NCBI GenBank assembly: GCA_948469655.1
Contig: CAOKMF010000011.1
Span: 1 to 55,800, forward strand
DNA from: an uncultured Clostridium sp.
GTDB taxonomy: Bacteria; Bacillota; Clostridia; TANB77; CAG-508
Length of the DNA: 55,800 nucleotides
Direction: 5' to 3'
Shown here: positions 9,427-22,100 of the stretch, piece after piece
Position numbering within the stretch: position 1 is the first letter of the stretch
Layout of the letters: every line of letters starts with the position of its first letter
Position numbers and translations under genes: made by a program
Notes under the pieces: model-generated
The model's database searches: none
What the model was told of the DNA's origin: nothing
The model's input: only the letters and a program-made list of their open reading frames with translations

Positions 9427-9962
9427 ATGAAAAAAATAATCACTGTAATACTACTTATAATTACATTTATAATAATATATTTCTTGCAATCAAACTTCTT
9501 TAGCTCATTTACAATAGCAGGAGTAATGCCAAACCTATTTATAATATTTATACTATTTATTGGGTTATATTCAGGAGCAAAAATAGGAACAGCATTTGGA
9601 GTATTATTTGGAATATTAATTGATATATTAGGAGGAGGAATAATACGGAGCATCAGGTGTGGCTTTAGGAGCTATTGGTTTTCTTCGGGGGATATTTAGA
9701 AAAAGATTTTTCAAAAGATAGCAAAATTACAGTTATGCTAATGTGCATGACTGCTACAGCAGGATATGAATTGTTTGTATATTTATATAAAGGAGCAGTA
9801 TTATCAGCAAATATAGAACTGCTGTTATTTATTAAAATATTAGTGATAGAAATAATATACAACACTTTACTTACAATCATTTTATATCCATTAATGCAAA
9901 AGTTAGGGTATAAAATGGAGAGTGTATTTAATAGAACACAAGTATTAACAAGATATTTCTAA
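9427..9962 (+). CDS. mreD: Rod shape-determining membrane protein MreD, two CGG +1 sites
   Basis: A polytopic membrane protein of 177 residues, as usual for MreD. It opens with hydrophobic MKKIITVILLIITFIIIYFL and contains GIMPNLFIIF-like and FGVLFGILIDILGGGIIG stretches. CGG at 9646 (GGGIIGASGVALGAIGFL) and at 9686 (GFLGGYLEKDF) must both be read +1. The second site restores the frame that runs to 9962. The ATG has an AAGAGGTGA ribosome binding site. Position between mreC and mrdA supports the call. Confidence 0.88.
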
Positions 9963-9977
9963 GTGCGAGGAGAAATA

Positions 9978-12111
9978 GTGGAAAAATTTAAAAAGAAAAA
10001 AATACCTAATACAAATTTAAGGTATAACATATTAATGACAATTGTATATGTAATAGGTGCGGTACTCCTAATACAACTATTTAATCTCCAAATAGTAAAT
10101 CGGGAGTAGCTATAGGGAAACTTCAAATACAAGACTTACAAGAGAGAGTACTTTATATGCAACAAGAGGAAGCATTCTAGATAGAAATGGAGTAACAATA
10201 GCTGGAACAGAAATGACATTTGCACTAGAAATGTACAAGACTAAATCAGAAACAAAAGTGTTAAATGAAACTATACTAAAAGTTATAAATACATTAGAAG
10301 AAAATGGAGATACATACAAAGACACTTTTCCAATAAAGGTAAATCCATTTGAATATGATTTTTCTAGTGAAGAAAGAAAAAAAACATGGCTTGAAAAATA
10401 TGATTTTAATTTAGATTTGTCACCAGAAGATGCCTTTTACTATTTTAAAGATAAATATGAAATAGAAAGTGATAATGTAGCTGATATAAGAAAGATAATA
10501 GCTGTAAGATATAGGATAAGCTCAGAAGGATATAGTTCTACAAAATCACTTAGAATATCAGATTCAATAAGTAGAAAAAGTGCTTTAATATTTGATGAAC
10601 AAAGCCATAAATATCCAGGAATTGATGTTGCTACAAATTCTGTAAGGAGCTATCCAAATGGAAAGCTTGCATCACATGTGCTTCGGTTATATAAGTTCAA
10701 TATCGCCTGAGCAATATGAAGAAAATAAGGACCTAGGCTATACTATAAATGATTTATATGGAAAAGTCGGAATAGAATATGTATTTGAAACTTATTTAAG
10801 AGGTAAAAATGGCATAAAACAGATAGACATGTCAGTTGACGGAAGTGCTGTATCTGAATATATAGAAAAAGAAGCAATAAGCCGGATCAAATGTTGTACT
10901 TACAATAGATGCGAAATTACAAGAGGTTACTGAAAAGACATTAGAAGAAACATTAACAAATACAAAGAATACTTTAAAAGGAGCAGAAGGAGCAAATGCT
11001 GGTGCAATAGTTGTTATGAATGTTAAAACAGGAGAAGTCTTAAGTATGGCAAGCTATCCAAGCTATGACCCAGCAGAATGGATACGGAGGGATAGATCCA
11101 GCTGTATGGAAAGTATATAATTCAGATGAAAGCAACCATATACTTACAAATAGAGCGATTTCATCCACATATGCACCTGGTTCAACATATAAAATGGTGA
11201 CTGCTGTTGCAGCATTGCAGTCAAATAATGTTACAATTGCTGAAAAAATAAATGATGTTGGTATATATGACATAGGGTATATACCAGGAAATAAGAAACC
11301 AAAATGTTGGATATATGATAGTACACATAGACGGACATGGATATATAAATATATCAAATGCAATTAAACATTCATGTAACTATTTCTTCTATGAAATGGG
11401 TGTTAGAATGGGAATAGATACATTAGATAGATATGCTAGAAGCTTTGGACTTGGAAGAAAAACTAATATAGAACTTTTATCAGAAGTAAGTGGAACTAGG
11501 GAGAACAGAGAGATAGCGACTGCTAGTCGGAGATATTTGGACAGAAGGTAGAGTTTTAAATGCAGCAATAGGACAGGGAAATAATTATTTTACTCCAATA
11601 CAACTTGCAAAATATTTAAGTATATTAGTAAACGGTGGAAAACAAGTTAATCCAACTATTGTAAAAGCAGTTATAACTTCAGACGGAACAGAAATAAAAA
11701 GAAAAGAAATGGAAAGTAGCATAAATAGCAGAATTGGAAATGAAGCAAATACTGAACAAGATATAGAAATATCAAGGGAAAACTTAGATGCTGTTATGGA
11801 TGGAATGAAAGGTGTTACATCTGAAGTAGGAGGAACAGCATATTCAGTATTTAGAAATTTTAACATAGAAGTAGGAGGAAAAACAGGAACAGCGCAAAAA
11901 GGAGAAAAAGATACGCCTAATGCATTGTTTGTTGGATTTGCACCATATGACAATCCAGAAATTGCAGTAGTTTGTGTAATTGAAAATGGAGGGAATAGTT
12001 CTATTGCATCTTATCCAGCAAGAGATGTAATAGCTCAGTACTTTGGAATGAATGAGCAAAATATTGAGGAAAATACACGGCGCTTTGCCAAGTGTTGAAA
12101 TGCAAAATTAA
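9978..12111 (+). CDS. mrdA: Penicillin-binding protein 2 (elongasome transpeptidase), seven CGG +1 sites
   Basis: Class B PBP: N-terminal membrane anchor (~14-36), dimerisation domain, transpeptidase domain. The catalytic motifs are SxxK in APGSTYKMVTAVAAL, SxN in KHSCNYFFYEMG and KTG in VGGKTGTAQKG. The literal sequence is in eight pieces. In-frame CGGs at 10101 (QIVNGSSYRETS), 10684 (SHVLGYISSISPEQ), 10883 (EAISGSNVVLTIDAK), 11085 (AEWIGGIDPAVW), 11332 (THRGHGYINISNAI), 11528 (TASGDIWTEGRVLN) and 12078 (ENTGALPSVEMQN) all require +1. The result is 708 residues. GTG 9978 follows GAGGAGA. It crosslinks lateral-wall peptidoglycan with RodA, encoded at 41676. Confidence 0.92.
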
Positions 12112-12152
12112 ATAATAATATAAACTAAGGGAAAGAAAGGAATGAAGGAAAA

Positions 12153-12647
12153 ATGGAACAAGGAAGACACAGTATGGAAACAGAAGATAGTAAATTAGAA
12201 CTTGGGCTTCATACAATAAGCCATGGATTTAATAAGGAGATAGAAGAAACAGTCACAAAAATAATTGATGGTTCTTTAAGGTCAGGAAAAAGAGTTGAAT
12301 TTGATGGAAGTGTGGTTGTTTTAGGAGATGTAAATTCAGGTGCTGAGATTATTGCTAGAGAACATATAATAATAATGGGAGTTTTAAGAGGACTTGCACA
12401 TGCAGGGGCAAAGGGAAACAGAGAAGCAATGATAGTTGCAAATGATATAGATGCAGTACAACTGAGAATTGCAGATATTGTAAAAGAAATAGAAATACTT
12501 ACACCTGAAGAGACAGAAGAGGAAGAAGAAACAAAAAAGAAAAAGACTAAAAAGAAGGAAAAAGAAGAAAGTGAAGAAGATGAAGAATTAGATGACTTTA
12601 TAAAAACAAGAGCATATGTAAAAGATGGGGAAATAGTATTAGAATGA
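12153..12647 (+). CDS. minC: Septum-site determining protein MinC
   Basis: Inhibitor of FtsZ ring placement. The 164 residues include the C-terminal beta-helix domain (GSVVVLGDVNSGAEIIAREH, IIMGVLRGLAHAGAKGN, VANDIDAVQLRIADI), which binds MinD and FtsZ. It then has a Lys/Glu-rich insertion (~122-148) before FIKTRAYVKDGEIVLE. The N-terminal domain is very short, so this is a reduced MinC. It directly follows mrdA and ends at a terminator. Its partners minD and minE lie 27.6 kb downstream. No CGG codons. Confidence 0.85.
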   Translation: MEQGRHSMETEDSKLELGLHTISHGFNKEIEETVTKIIDGSLRSGKRVEFDGSVVVLGDVNSGAEIIAREHIIIMGVLRGLAHAGAKGNREAMIVANDIDAVQLRIADIVKEIEILTPEETEEEEETKKKKTKKKEKEESEEDEELDDFIKTRAYVKDGEIVLE

Positions 12648-12673
12648 AAAAAAGAGGGAAACCTCTTTTTTTT
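12647..12673 (+). terminator. Terminator after minC
   Basis: AAAAAAAGAGGG, AAA loop, CCTCTTTTTTTT. It ends the radC/mre/minC cluster. Confidence 0.85.
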
Positions 12674-12726
12674 GTAACATTTACCTTATACAGTGCATAT
12701 AATACAAATAGAAAAGAGGTAGATTT

Positions 12727-12879
12727 ATGAATAATAATATTGATATGAATATGCTTATGAATATGCTTTCAAAAATGGATAAAAAAGAAATAGAAAAAGG
12801 AATGGCTGAGGTTTCACAAATGCTAAAGAATAAAAACGCAGACGAGATTTTAAAAGACCTAAATAAAGGCGGAAAATAA
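12727..12879 (+). CDS. Small hypothetical protein (50 aa)
   Basis: MNNNIDMNMLMNMLSKMDKK opens a 50-residue Met/Asn/Lys-rich protein ending in LKDLNKGGK. An AAAAGAGG ribosome binding site precedes the ATG. Its helical, amphipathic character resembles the start of the next gene (13054), so the two may be related or co-acting. I do not recognise a family. Confidence 0.55.
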   Translation: MNNNIDMNMLMNMLSKMDKKEIEKGMAEVSQMLKNKNADEILKDLNKGGK

Positions 12880-13050
12880 GAAAAGTCGCTTCGCCACATG
12901 TGCATTTTGCTTCGCAAATATGCACAGCACAAGGTAGCCACTGCATAAGATATCCGTAACTCGCTTTGCTCGAACGGCTAACTTAACTTAACCTTGTTCT
13001 TTCAGAAAAATCTGCGATTTTTCCTACACAATAAAAAGGAGTGTGCGTAG
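12880..13050. repeat. Palindromic intergenic element
   Basis: Between two small genes, ~165 bases contain several nested inverted repeats: GTGCAT-TTTGC/GCAAA-TATGCAC with a TTC loop (~12899-12924); AAGG + TAGCC pairing at a distance with GGCTA + CCTT (~12930-13000); and AAAAATC-tgc-GATTTTT just before 13022. Base composition is richer in GC than the flanks. This is REP- or MITE-like; no coding capacity is evident. Confidence 0.55.
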
Positions 13051-13053
13051 CCA

Positions 13054-13425
13054 ATGAATAATGAAGATATGTCTGAACTTTTTAAAAAATTTAGCAATAT
13101 GGTAAGTGAAGGAAACATACCAGAAGAAATGAAAAATATGATGTCCTCACTATCAGGAGCAAATACTAATCAAAATGATAAGGATGAGAAAATAGAGGAA
13201 GGAAGTGACGCCTCTTCTATTGATTTTGAAACAATAATGAAAATGAAACAAATAATGGACAAAATGAAAGGAAGCGGAGACGATCCAAGAGCGAACCTAC
13301 TTCGTTCATTAAAACCATATCTTAAAGAAAGTAGAAAAGACAAAATAGACCAATACATAAGATTATTTGGCATGAGTAAAGTAATGGAAGCTTTTAATAA
13401 CACTGGAGGTGAAGCTAAAAAATAA
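13054..13425 (+). CDS. Hypothetical protein, Met/Lys-rich helical
   Basis: The 123-residue soluble protein starts MNNEDMSELFKKFSNMVSEG. It has an acidic middle (~45-58), then IMKMKQIMDKMKGSGDDPRANLLRSLKPYLKESRKDKIDQYIRLFGM, which reads as two helices around a LLRSLKPYL core. GGAGTGTG precedes the ATG. Its stop overlaps the next start (TAATG), so the two are probably translationally coupled. I do not recognise a named family. Confidence 0.65.
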   Translation: MNNEDMSELFKKFSNMVSEGNIPEEMKNMMSSLSGANTNQNDKDEKIEEGSDASSIDFETIMKMKQIMDKMKGSGDDPRANLLRSLKPYLKESRKDKIDQYIRLFGMSKVMEAFNNTGGEAKK

Positions 13426-13751
13426 TGGAATTTTACCCATATTTTCCAAGACCATATTATTATACTCATTATAGAAATATGCAAAATAGAAACTATGCTA
13501 AAAACCCTCAAGATGAGCAAATACATAAAACATCTCCAAGTAACTCTAGCATACAAAGTCAAGCTAGGGTTCATAATCAGGATAGAGTTCAAAATAATTC
13601 AAAGTCAGCTGAAAACCCTATTTTCGAAATTTTTGGAATCAGGTTATTTTTTGACGATATTTTAATTATATCACTTATTTTTTTCTTATATAACGAAGGG
13701 GTTAGAGACAATCTTCTTTTTATATCTTTAATACTTATTCTTCTTTCATAA
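13425..13751 (+). CDS. Hypothetical small membrane protein
   Basis: A 108-residue protein with a Tyr/Pro-rich start (MEFYPYFPRPYYYTHYRNMQ), a polar Asn/Ser/Gln linker and C-terminal hydrophobic segments (DILIISLIFFLYNEG, then LLFISLILILLS). The start overlaps the previous stop by one base. The arrangement resembles small coat or envelope proteins of spore-formers, but that is only an impression; function unknown. Confidence 0.6.
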   Translation: MEFYPYFPRPYYYTHYRNMQNRNYAKNPQDEQIHKTSPSNSSIQSQARVHNQDRVQNNSKSAENPIFEIFGIRLFFDDILIISLIFFLYNEGVRDNLLFISLILILLS

Positions 13752-14089
13752 AAACTTCGAAATATTAATTTCCGTAATGAAAAATCTCGAAATGTAATAG
13801 ACATGCAATGAAAAAGTAATGAAAACTTAATAAATTTAGGTGTATCTAAGAAAAAAGCTTCCGTAAAGGCAAAAAACACCTATAAAAAGTAGCAATAAAA
13901 GACCTATTGCAAATTTTATCAAATAATGTAAAATAATAGGGTAAAATATTATATATTATATTAAAACAGCGAAAAAATGCAAAAAAAGTAAAATTAACAT
14001 AAAAAATATTCAAAAAAACCATTGAAAAATGGAGAAAAAGCGTGTATAATATAATATAGCGATTAAAGATATTTTAGGAGGAAATTTCT
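13752..14089. other. Intergenic region upstream of surface-protein operon
   Basis: About 340 bases without a gene. It holds an imperfect stem-loop near 13838-13885 (aggtgt pairing with acacct around a gcttccgtaaaggc hairpin), whose role I cannot assign, a long A-rich leader and a consensus promoter at 14022-14050. The hairpin lacks the conserved cores of riboswitch classes I can recall. Confidence 0.5.
14022..14050 (+). promoter_or_regulatory. Promoter of giant surface-protein genes
   Basis: TTGAAA at 14022-14027, 17-base spacer, TATAAT at 14045-14050, then TTAGGAGGAAA before the ATG at 14090. Confidence 0.7.
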
Positions 14090-17000
14090 ATGAACAATAA
14101 AATTTGTGCAAAAGTACTTGCTTGCGTTTTAGCATTTATATTAGCATTTGCAGATGTATCTTTGCTAGGAAGTGGCGTAAGCACAGCAATTTCTACACGG
14201 GACTATCAATCTAGAAGGACAAGCAACTAGTGTAAAAAATGCAAAAATTGAATTTGATGCATATTTCCAAAAAGAAGGAGAAAATGTACATAGTAAAGAA
14301 ATTGATGTAGAAGGAGAAGAAACTCTATACTTGAAGTTAAAAGTAGAAGATGGATATCTAGCAAGTGGAGAAATAAAAATAGAGGATGCAAACTTTAGAG
14401 TAGTAGAAAAAGAAATAGATACAGCCATTATCCAAAATATATCTTCAAGTGAAAACAAGATAGTATTAAACAAAATAGATAAAAACGAATCAGTAATATT
14501 AGAGATTCCAGTCAAAATAAATACTGATTCTAATTTTAGTGTATCTGATTTAAGAAAAACATCAAACATCAAATTAGAGGGTACATATGTAACAGACAAA
14601 GGAAAAGAAGTTAAGCTAGATAAGGAAATAAATTTAGAAGCTATACTTGAAGGAACAGCAGAAAGCATTTTAAGTTCTGAAGTTACAAAATATGTCCCAT
14701 TTGATGTAAATGGTGAAAAAGGGATAATTCTTCAAACAGCCATAAAATCAAATTTAATAAATAACAAATTACCAGTACAAAGTACAGAGTTAGAAATAGA
14801 AATTCCAAGTATAAATAATAAAGAGCCAAAAACCATCTCACTTTCGTCAAAAAGTTTAATGGCGAGCAAAGGAATACGGAGTAAAGGTATTTGGAGAAAA
14901 TGAATATAAATATGAAAATGGAAAAGTAATGCTAACCATTGAAAATGGTAGTGAAATACTTTCATGGGCAAAAGATTCATCAGATGAAATAATAGTTACA
15001 TGTGTTTATGGAGAAGAAGCTATAACAAACAAAGCAGAAATATACCTAAATGCAAAATCTAGCATAAAATATTATGGAAAAGAAATAAAAACAGCAAATG
15101 CTGAAATATCAGAAAGAGTAGTTTTAAGAGAAAAAATAGGAGATATTATAACACTAGATAGTACTATATCAGAAGAAGTAATAGCCAAAGGATATATGCT
15201 AGAGAAAAATGGAAAAAACACAGAATTTAGTAATACATTAAGCTTAAATATTGGATATGCAGAATTAATGGATAAAGTAGTATTTAATGATGTAATAAAT
15301 TATACAGACTATTATGGAAATAAATATCCAGCAAATCCAATTTATACATACATAAGAGCCGAAAAAGATAATCTAGTAGAAATATTAGGAGAAGATGGAT
15401 ATATCAATATTTTAAACAAATCAGGTGAAAAAGTTTCTACATTAAATAAGGAAAATTTAGAAATTAAATTTGAAAATGAAGAAACAGAACTATCATTTGA
15501 AACAAGTAAGCCTTTACATGAAGGAATATTAAAAATAGAAAATGGAAGAGCTATTAAACCATTAGAATATGCAAAAGCACAAACAGAATTATTTAATAGT
15601 ATGAAAATCACATTAAATGCAAGTCTAGTAAAGGACGACAAAGTATTAATAAATGGAAACAAAGAAACGTCAGTAGAAATGACTAGCCCAATAACAGATG
15701 CAAGTTTAAATATAAATACAGACAAGCTTTCAACAGCCCTAAAAAATGAAAATGTAGAATTAAGAGTTACATTAAACACAACTAAAAGCTCAAATGCACT
15801 TTATAAAAACCCAGAAGTTTCTGTAATTCTACCAAACTACATAACAGATATTAATATAGAGAATGTAAAACTTCTATACGAAAAAGAATTAAAACTTCAA
15901 GATGCAAAAATATATAGAAATGAAAATGGAAATTTAGTAATAAACATAAAATTAAGTGGAGAACAAACAGCATATAATGAAACATTTGTAACTGAGGGTG
16001 CAACATTAATTATGAATTCTGACATCACAGTAAATCCAAATGCACCAACAGGAATGCAAACAATATATTTAAATGTAAAAAATGAAAAGACAAACGAAGA
16101 ATTAAGAGTAGAGAATGATATAAAAATAATTGCACCAGCAGGAATTGCAACAGTTAGTGAAATATCAGGATATTCTGATAAAGGTGAAACAGCAGTATCT
16201 ATAAGTAATAATGTTGGTGTTGGAGAAATAAAAGCAAATGCACCTGCAAAAAATGCTACAGTTAGAATGGTAGCTATAAACAATTATGAATATGACTGTG
16301 ATAATGTAGTAATACTTGGTAGAACACCAACTGAAGGAAATAAAAAAATAACAAAGAATGAAGACTTGGGAAGCACATTTAGCTTAGATGTTAAATCTGG
16401 AATAAAGAGTGAAAATGGACTAAGTTCAGACCAAATGAAAGTATATTATTCAGCAAATAAAGAAGCTAATACAAATTTAAGTGACGAAGCTAATTCATGG
16501 ACAAGTGATATAAATTCAGCAGGAGATGTAGCATCATATATGATAGTATTAGATGACTATACATTTAAGTCAGGAGAAGTATTATCATTTAACTATAATG
16601 CAGAAATACCTGCAAATTTACCTGAAGATAAAGAAACATATGGAGTATTTGCAGTATATTATGAAGAAGCAAAAGAAGATGAAGCAGAAGAAGCAGTGGC
16701 TCCATTTGCAATTGCTAGAACTATGACAGGAGAAAGTAGTAAAGTAGGACTTGAGACAGAAGGAGAACTTAAGATTGATGTTAAATTAGATGGAAACGAG
16801 CTAGGAAATGAAGTACAAGAATTAAAAGAAATAGAATTCACTGCAAATATTACTTCTTCATCTAATGTAGATAATGCAAAATTAAAAATAAATTTGACAA
16901 ATAATGCAAGTATCATATCAGAAGGAGCAACATTAGATCCAAAAGAAGATACATCAGAAGAATTACCAGAAGAAATGGAAGAATCAGAAGTGGGAGAAAA

Positions 17001-19101
17001 AACAAATTTCAATGTAGATACTTATACAATACCACTTACAAATATTAAAAAGGGTAATAATGAAGTTAAGTTTACTGTAAGCGTTGGAAATTACAGTAAA
17101 AATAATGGAGAAAATGAAGATGGGTTAACAGAAGAACAAATAAATCAGTTGTATAATACTTTAAATACAGTAAATATAAGTGGAGTAGTTGAAGTTCCTA
17201 TAGAAGAAGGAGAGCCTATTACATTTTCTGGAGCAAATTCAAGCAAATCATTTAAAATAACAGAAATACCTGATAGTATAAAAATGATACTATCAACTCC
17301 ACTAGAAACTGATTCTAATGGAATTCTTGTAACTGATGAAAACAAAGAAGTAGAATATGACTTAGATATAATTAAAGAATCAAGTACATATACAAAATTC
17401 TCAGGAGTAAAAGTTACTTGTAAATTGCCAGATGGTGTAACATGTAAAGAAGAAGCTTTGCCAGAGAATGCTTCATATAATAAGAAAACAAAAACAGTAA
17501 CATGGGATGTAGGTGATTTAAATTCAATAGAAACTATTGTACTTACAGTTATAGTAGGTAAATTTTCAGATGATTTAGCATTAGAATTTGTTGCAACAAG
17601 TAATGAAACTGGCAAGAAAGAATTTAAAAAAGCTGATATTAAACTTAGATTAGCAGATGCTGGAGTTGAACTAAATCAAACAAGTACAATAACAAATAGA
17701 GCCATTAAAGCAGGAGAGGAAATAACATATACTATAACAGCAAGGAATTTAAATAGTAATAACTTTAAATTTGTAATTAAAGATTATTTACCAAAAGAAT
17801 TAGAATTTATTAAATGTAAATATTCAGTTGCTGGAAAAACAGGAGAAATAAATGAAAATCATGGAAGCGCTATAGTAATATCACCAATAATATTAACTCC
17901 TTATGGAACAGATGGTGATAGAGCAGTGATTGAAATAACAGCAAAAGCTACAGAAGTTGATAAATCAGTAGAAATAACAAATAAAGTGGAAGCTTGTGAC
18001 GATTTGGCAAGTTCACCAATGGCAATAAGCGAGCTTAAATTAACACTTGCAAATAAAGAAGGTGGCGTAGACAATCCTGATCCAAGCGACCCAGGAGAAG
18101 AAGGTAAGACATATGATATAACAGGTACAGCATGGTTAGACGAAAACAAAGATGGTAAAAGAGAAAATAGCGAAAAACTTCTATCTGATATAAAAGTATA
18201 TTTATTAGATAGCGCAAGTAAAAAAATAGTTTCTGAAACTACAACAAATAAAAATGGAGTATATGAATTTAAAGAAGTAAAAAAGGGAAATTATGTAGTA
18301 GCATTTGAATATGATAATCTAAAATATGATGTAACATTATACAGAGCAGATGGAATTGAAAATTCAGCAAACTCTGATGTAGTTAACATGGAATTAAAAT
18401 TAAACGGAGACTCTAAAAAATATGCAGTAACAGATGCCTTTGTATTAGATACAAATACATTTAATTTAGATGCTGGCTTTATAGATAGTCCAAAATTCGA
18501 TTTAGAACTTACAAAGGGAATAAGCTTAATACAAGTAAGTAATAAACAAGGAACAAAAGACTATAACTTCAAAGGTAAAGATAGTGCAAAAGTAGAAATT
18601 GGAGAGAAATATATAATAGGTTCAGTAATTGCTATAACTTATGAAATAAAGGTAACAAACACAGGAGCAGTAGCAGGTTTCGCAAACAAAATAGTAGACT
18701 ACAAATCAAAAGATTTAAGTTTTAGCAGTAGCCTAAATCCTGAATGGTATGAAGATGCAGACGGAAATCTATATACAACATCACTTACAGGTAGAGAAAT
18801 AAAACCAGGAGAGACAGTCACAGTTTCTGTAATACTTACAAAAACAATGACATCTGAAAATATCGGAGTTTCAAATAATACTGCAGAAATTGCAGACGCA
18901 TCAAATGATTTAGGATTAGAAGATATAGACTCAGTTCCAGGAAATAGAGATGCAAAAGAAGATGACTACGGCTTAGCAGATGTATATATAACAATTAAGA
19001 CAGGTGGAATATTATTATTTGGATTAATTTCTGGATTATTAATTGGAATAATTGCTCTTGGAGCATATATGGTAAATAAAAAAGTTTTGAGGAAAATATA
19101 A
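14090..19101 (+). CDS. Giant secreted, membrane-anchored surface protein with SdrD B-like domain; two CGG +1 sites
   Basis: About 1669 residues once CGGs at 14198 (AISTGTINLEGQATSVKN) and 14877 (ASKGIGVKVFGENEYKYENG) are read +1; literally the gene is in three pieces. A signal peptide (MNNKICAKVLACVLAFILAF) leads into many beta-rich, DUF11-like repeats. An SdrD B/Cna-B-like domain lies near residue 1340 (DITGTAWLDENKDGKRENSE), followed by a second DUF11-like domain. One C-terminal TM segment (GGILLFGLISGLLIGIIALG) and a basic tail end it. I see no LPxTG motif, so anchoring is probably by the TM helix. The 19-base gap to the next giant gene suggests an operon. Adhesion or envelope structure is inferred. 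Confidence 0.82.
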
Positions 19102-19120
19102 AAAGGAAGGGGGTAGAAGT

Positions 19121-22100
19121 ATGAAGGTAAAAGATAAAATGAAGAATATAACAAAAGTCATAATATTAGCTATAATCATTATACTTGGAATATGTGCAAT
19201 ATCTGTGCCATATGTTTTATCAGCTAGAGTAGAAGGCGCAAGTTTAGGAGAAATATTTAAAGATGATTTAGGAATGTTAAATAAGAAAGAACATCCAACG
19301 CATCTTTTTGCAGACCATGGTATTTATCTATTCTGTGGAGCACATAAATGGGATGTTAATGGATTTATGACTGCAACTGAGGCACATTATACAGCTTGGA
19401 AGAATAAAGCACCAATAGGTAAAGCAGAGTATGACGAAAATAACCCGTATTATAAATATGCAAGATCACAGTCAGTTGGATTATATAAAACGCATAAATC
19501 ATTATATAATACATGGATAAGTGCTATTGAAGGCAATTCATCATATTGTCATAAAAGTATACCTGGATATAGAAGTGATCTTGATGATGGTAACCTTATT
19601 ATTTCATTGGGAATTAATTTACCAGGAGTAGGTAAACCTGCTGCAAAATCAATAGAATATAAACAAGTAAGACAATATGACACTAAAGAACATATAGATG
19701 CAGCATTTATCCTAACACAGCAAAAATTATATGATAATGCTAAAGATATGCCAGCTGATGGAGAGAGCTTATCAGCTGATGAAAAAGAAAAGGGATACTT
19801 TAATGTAGACGAAAAACAATATGCTTTATGGGAGACAGATATAAATGTTGGAGCTGCAAATGATGGGGATGACAGAAACCTAGGAGATATTGCAAAAGCA
19901 TTTAAGAAATTTTATGAAACAATAAAAGCAAATGGATATGGTAGCATAATTCATGCAATTGGACAAGGAATAGAGGAGACATCAGTAGGGCTTGGAGAAG
20001 ATAAGGCATATAAATTTAAAGAAGCAAAAGTTGAAATAGATGCACCAAGCAAAAATTATATTTATGGCCCATTTTGCTTAGATTATGCATTAGATGATGC
20101 AACCGGTGATATATATAAATCTACTGGAACTAACCAAGTAAAATTTAATGCAATAGAAAATATAAAAATATATGATAAAAATAAAAATGATATAACAGCA
20201 GCTTCAAACTTTAAAATAGTATACGCATATAATGGAGGAAGTTCAGAAGGACAAAAATTACGTCGCATTAGTGATGAAAAATGGTATGCAAATGCTAACT
20301 ATGAAGAAGTAAAGGCATTTGAATCTAGTAAACCATTTTATATAGTAATAGATGGAAGTAATCTAACACCAGAACAATTAAAAGGTATATATGCAAAAGT
20401 TGACCTTCAATATTTAGACGAAGTAACAGCTACAATGTACGAATATGAAGGAAATGTTGTAAATTATTATTATGAGCAAGAAGATATGGGAAGTAAGCAA
20501 ATACCAACTTATACAGCAACGGTTTACAAAAAGAAAAGTCATTCATCAAGTTGTTCATCAAATTGCTCAAAACATCATCACAGTTCTTCTACAACTTCTA
20601 GAACATTTTCAGTTGATACAGTAGGATTTACTTTAAACAGAAAATATTCGGGTGAAAAAGCTCAAAAAATGGTTGGATATGCATGTGATGGAACAAGAAC
20701 ATACAAAACATATTCAGTAGTACTTACAACAGATTGGGATGATGTAGGAAATACAAAAATAGAATTAGAAAAAGTTTGCGAAAATGGTCAAAAACTTGCA
20801 GGAGCAGAATATGAAGTAACATTAGAAATAAACGGACAAGATGCACATAGAAATAGTATAAATAAGACTGTAAAATTAAGAAGAACAACAGATGCAAATG
20901 GTAAGATTTCTATTACATCAGCAGATATTTCAAATAGCGGAGTATATCTTGGAACATTCACAGGAACAATTAATGCAAAATTCCATGAAACGGAGGCACC
21001 AGCAGGACATAAACTCGGCAAGGGAGATGCAGAAGTATCAGTTTCTGTAACAAATGGTGAAGGCTCAGGAAGTGTTAGAGCTGAGAACAAACACGTGGAT
21101 AATCCTGTAATACAGATTGCAAAAGTAAATAAAGATGGAGATAAGCTTCAAGAATCATCATTTAAAATACATGTAATATATAAAATTGATGGAAAATCAG
21201 AAGTAGATAATGTAGATAATGTATTAGGAGGAACAACTGAAGGAGGATACTTAAAACTAACAAGAGATGACTTTAAAGGATTAAAGAAGGGATTTGACTT
21301 TGGAAGCAACTTTACAGGATACATAACACTTCAAATATCAGAAATTGGAGCGCCAGGAGGATTCTCATTATCTTCAAATGGATTAAGTGTAACACTTCAT
21401 TATAAGAATGGAAAATTAGTTAAGAGAGAAAACAGTGAAAATCCTAGTGTAGTTGTAGACTATGCATACAAAAACTGGACAGAAAATATCCAAAAATGGA
21501 TATCAGCTGAAAGAGCTGGACAAAAATTTGAAATGTATAACTATGTAGAAGAAAATGTTAAAGCATGGATAGCAAAACAGCAAACAGAACATCCAGAATT
21601 AGAATATGCGACTATCTTAGATTACTTAGAACAATATGTAAAAGAAATTGAAGGAAAAATTGAAAGTGGCGAAACATCAAATTCTGTAACTGATGATTGG
21701 GACTTAGTAACAAAGGTAGAAGGAAATAGTAATGTTGTTCAGATAGTATTTAAAGATACACCAGGAACCTTTACAATTCCTGATATCGAAATTACGCTTG
21801 ATAATATGGACCTTGGAGGAAAAGTATTCTTAGATTATACTGAGGAAAAAGATGGAAAAGACTCAAATGGACAATATGATCCAGAAGAAAAATTACTTTA
21901 TGGAATAGAAGTTGAATTAGCAGGAAGTGATGGTTCACTTAGAAGAACAATTACAAATAGAAATGGTGAATATTTATTTACTGGATTAGATCCACTTAAA
22001 AAATACACTGTAACATTCAAATATAATGGAATTCAGTTTGTAGCAAAAAGAGCAGACAATATAGGAGAATATAATAGTAGCCAGTGGGCTATAAGTTCAA

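Noticed and set aside
13838..13885. Riboswitch upstream of the surface-protein operon
   Set aside because: A stem-loop is present but none of the conserved cores of the riboswitch classes I know could be matched.
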